This document shows, one piece after another, positions 5,845-6,988 of a DNA stretch of 6,988 nucleotides. Origin of the DNA: Methanomicrobiales archaeon (GTDB lineage Archaea; Halobacteriota; Syntropharchaeia; Alkanophagales; Methanospirareceae); contig QEXZ01000043.1 of NCBI GenBank assembly GCA_003160755.1, positions 1 through 6,988 on the forward strand. The letters are read 5' to 3'. Position 1 is the first letter of the stretch. Each line of letters starts with the position of its first letter. The position numbers and the translations under genes were made by a program. Under the pieces are notes generated by a model, which saw only the letters and a list, made by a program, of their open reading frames with translations, was not told the DNA's origin and made no database searches.

Positions 5845-6807
5845 ATGGAACTGAACGAGCTATTAGGAATAGGGGATTTTATGCTGGTAGAACAGAGTTA
5901 TGCAGCTCAAAAGGAGATAGGTAGAACGCTCGAATATCTCGGTAAGGTCAAAGAAGGGGATGTGGCAGAATCAATACGAATATTTGCAGAAACCAGAAAC
6001 AAGAGCAAAGAAAAAGAGTTGATTGGCATTGCCATTTATGACAGAGACCTGGGGTTCTGGATTGTCTTCACGGATTTTTTCGCGGATACGAGGAACAAAG
6101 AGGATTTTGAGGCGCTTGCAAGCAGGATAAACAGCACTAAGGAAGGAGAAAAAGAAGTAGAAGTGGAACGGGATAAATTTCGTGAGGGCGTGATTGAATT
6201 CTATTCCGTAGGGTTAGTAAACGGACTATTTTACAACTGCGATTCCGATTTAGATGATTCGAGTTTCTATCCGAGACAAAGGACAGAGGCATTAAAGAAC
6301 GTATTGGCTGAATTTTTACGCGAGAACGATTTAGAAAAAGGCATGGGAGGTAAGAAAACACTTGAAATTGGGTGTGGTGATGGCGGTGCGACTATTGCAC
6401 TGCACGAATCAGGTATTTTCCCTTTTACGGTGGATATAAACGAATGTGAGATTTGCAAAGGGTTAGAAGAGGGCGTGTTGGAGCCCAAACGTAGCATTGT
6501 ACTGGATTGCTCCATGCTGTCTGCCTTTTTTGGTAAAGAATTTGACGTTGTCTTCGGGTTTATGATTGGTAAACTCACACCATTTAACAGATTTGAGTGG
6601 GAAGGAGTGCTGAGAGGGGTTCATAGAATACTGAAAGACGCAGGAAAAGTGCTATTTACGGTTTCGAGTGAGGAAGAAGCAGTAATGGTAAAAGAGATGT
6701 TAAAAGACGATTTTGAAGGAGAAATAAAAGAGAATAAAGACAGTGATGGTTATCTCGACCGCTGGGTATATATTGGCACTCTTTCTTCGGGTCAGAAAAT
6801 ATGTTGA
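5845..6807 (+). CDS. Two-domain protein: unrecognised N-terminal half plus class I SAM-dependent methyltransferase
   Basis: A 320-residue soluble protein. The C-terminal part (~168-315) has the Rossmann methyltransferase pattern. Motif I is TLEIGCGDGG (172-181), the acidic end of strand two is FTVDIN (194-199, Asp197), motif II is FDVVFGFM (233-240), and HRILKDAGKVLFTVS (260-274) is the typical later strand. The N-terminal half (1-~165) is charged and I do not recognise it. It holds a likely beta pair (ELIGIAIYDRDLGFWIVFTDFF) and a lead into the catalytic domain (FYNCDSDLDDSSFYPRQRTEAL). A C-x2-C pair (Cys201, Cys204) sits just after Asp197 and Cys222 follows. The methyl acceptor is unknown. 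The ATG at 5845 has only a weak upstream site. A start at Met13 is possible but would remove conserved-looking sequence. Confidence 0.82.
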   Translation: MELNELLGIGDFMLVEQSYAAQKEIGRTLEYLGKVKEGDVAESIRIFAETRNKSKEKELIGIAIYDRDLGFWIVFTDFFADTRNKEDFEALASRINSTKEGEKEVEVERDKFREGVIEFYSVGLVNGLFYNCDSDLDDSSFYPRQRTEALKNVLAEFLRENDLEKGMGGKKTLEIGCGDGGATIALHESGIFPFTVDINECEICKGLEEGVLEPKRSIVLDCSMLSAFFGKEFDVVFGFMIGKLTPFNRFEWEGVLRGVHRILKDAGKVLFTVSSEEEAVMVKEMLKDDFEGEIKENKDSDGYLDRWVYIGTLSSGQKIC

Positions 6808-6830
6808 AAGAGAAGGTGTTAATTAAAAAT

Positions 6831-6839
6831 CATTATAAA
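6831..6839 (+). promoter_or_regulatory. Predicted TATA box of the DUF433 gene
   Basis: CATTATAAAG after an AAAAAT stretch resembles an archaeal TATA box. A start about 20-25 bases downstream would give a short leader carrying the ribosome site. This suggests that the antitoxin gene is transcribed apart from the methyltransferase gene, which ends 70 bases before its ATG. Confidence 0.45.
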
Positions 6840-6860
6840 GCATGTAAATAGATCCTAATA

Positions 6861-6868
6861 GAGGTGAT
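6861..6868 (+). promoter_or_regulatory. Ribosome binding site of the DUF433 gene
   Basis: GAGGTGAT is a full match to the 3' end of archaeal/bacterial 16S rRNA and lies 9 bases before the ATG at 6878. It selects the first of two in-frame Met codons (residues 1 and 4). Confidence 0.8.
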
Positions 6869-6877
6869 AGAAAAGCA

Positions 6878-6988
6878 ATGCAAAAGATGGCTATTCCTCC
6901 CTACATCACGCGGGATAGAAATATAAGCAGAGGAAGCCCGGTCATTGTTGGAACCAGGACTCGTGTATTGGATATTGTAATAGAATAT
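6878..6988 (+). CDS. DUF433 family protein, N-terminal part (VapB45-like antitoxin), cut by window edge
   Basis: Thirty-seven codons are visible before the right edge. The sequence IPPYITRDRNISRGSPVIVG followed by TRTRVLDIV matches the opening of DUF433 proteins, whose consensus runs 'I..dp.i.gGkPvikGTRipV..il'. The conserved Gly, Pro-Val-Ile and Gly-Thr-Arg are all present; RGSP stands where GGKP is usual. Members are small helix-turn-helix-like proteins of about 75-110 residues, related to the antitoxin VapB45, and are often followed by a DUF5615 PIN-like toxin gene. The expected partner would lie right of the window. The antitoxin role is inferred from the family. Confidence 0.85.
   Translation, partial: MQKMAIPPYITRDRNISRGSPVIVGTRTRVLDIVIEY

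Overview
The window reads as archaeal, most likely a euryarchaeon of the methanogen/ANME type. This is an inference, not a proof. The promoter candidates are TATA-box-like (TTTATATGC, CTTAAATA), the good ribosome sites match the archaeal/bacterial anti-SD (GAGGTGAT, AGGAGGT), and a CARDB/S-layer-like membrane protein sits beside a MacB-type ABC exporter with a GbsR-like regulator, a typically archaeal grouping. There is no rRNA, tRNA, CRISPR array or transposase.

Left part (1-3184, minus strand): one apparent five-gene operon, transcribed right to left. Its order is a GbsR/MarR-family regulator (TTG start), a 62-aa ribbon-helix-helix-like protein (GTG or ATG start), a secreted, C-terminally anchored CARDB/S-layer-like protein, a LolD/MacB-type ATPase and a MacB-type permease that runs off the left edge. 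Gaps are 16, -4, 24 and 3 bases. Upstream of the regulator, a perfect 27-bp palindrome abuts a good BRE/TATA element, and a third copy of its half-site lies near the ribosome site. This looks like an autoregulated export operon with a regulator whose operator is visible.

Middle (3185-5742, minus strand): two metabolic genes. One is proA (glutamate-5-semialdehyde dehydrogenase, proline synthesis) with its own promoter and no proB beside it. The other is a PfkB-family sugar or nucleoside kinase. Between them is an inverted-repeat element made of CAGATTAA-type units. It overlaps the 3' end of the kinase gene and supplies its last seven codons and its stop.

Right part (5743-6988, plus strand): a divergent AT-rich promoter region, then a two-domain protein with a C-terminal class I SAM-dependent methyltransferase fold and an N-terminal half I do not recognise. 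After it comes the start of a DUF433 (VapB45-like) antitoxin gene with its own TATA box and a strong ribosome site, cut by the right edge.

The strongest lead is the export operon: two putative DNA-binding proteins, both with non-ATG or ambiguous starts, head a MacB-type exporter whose extracytoplasmic partner is a CARDB protein rather than a MacA-type adaptor.
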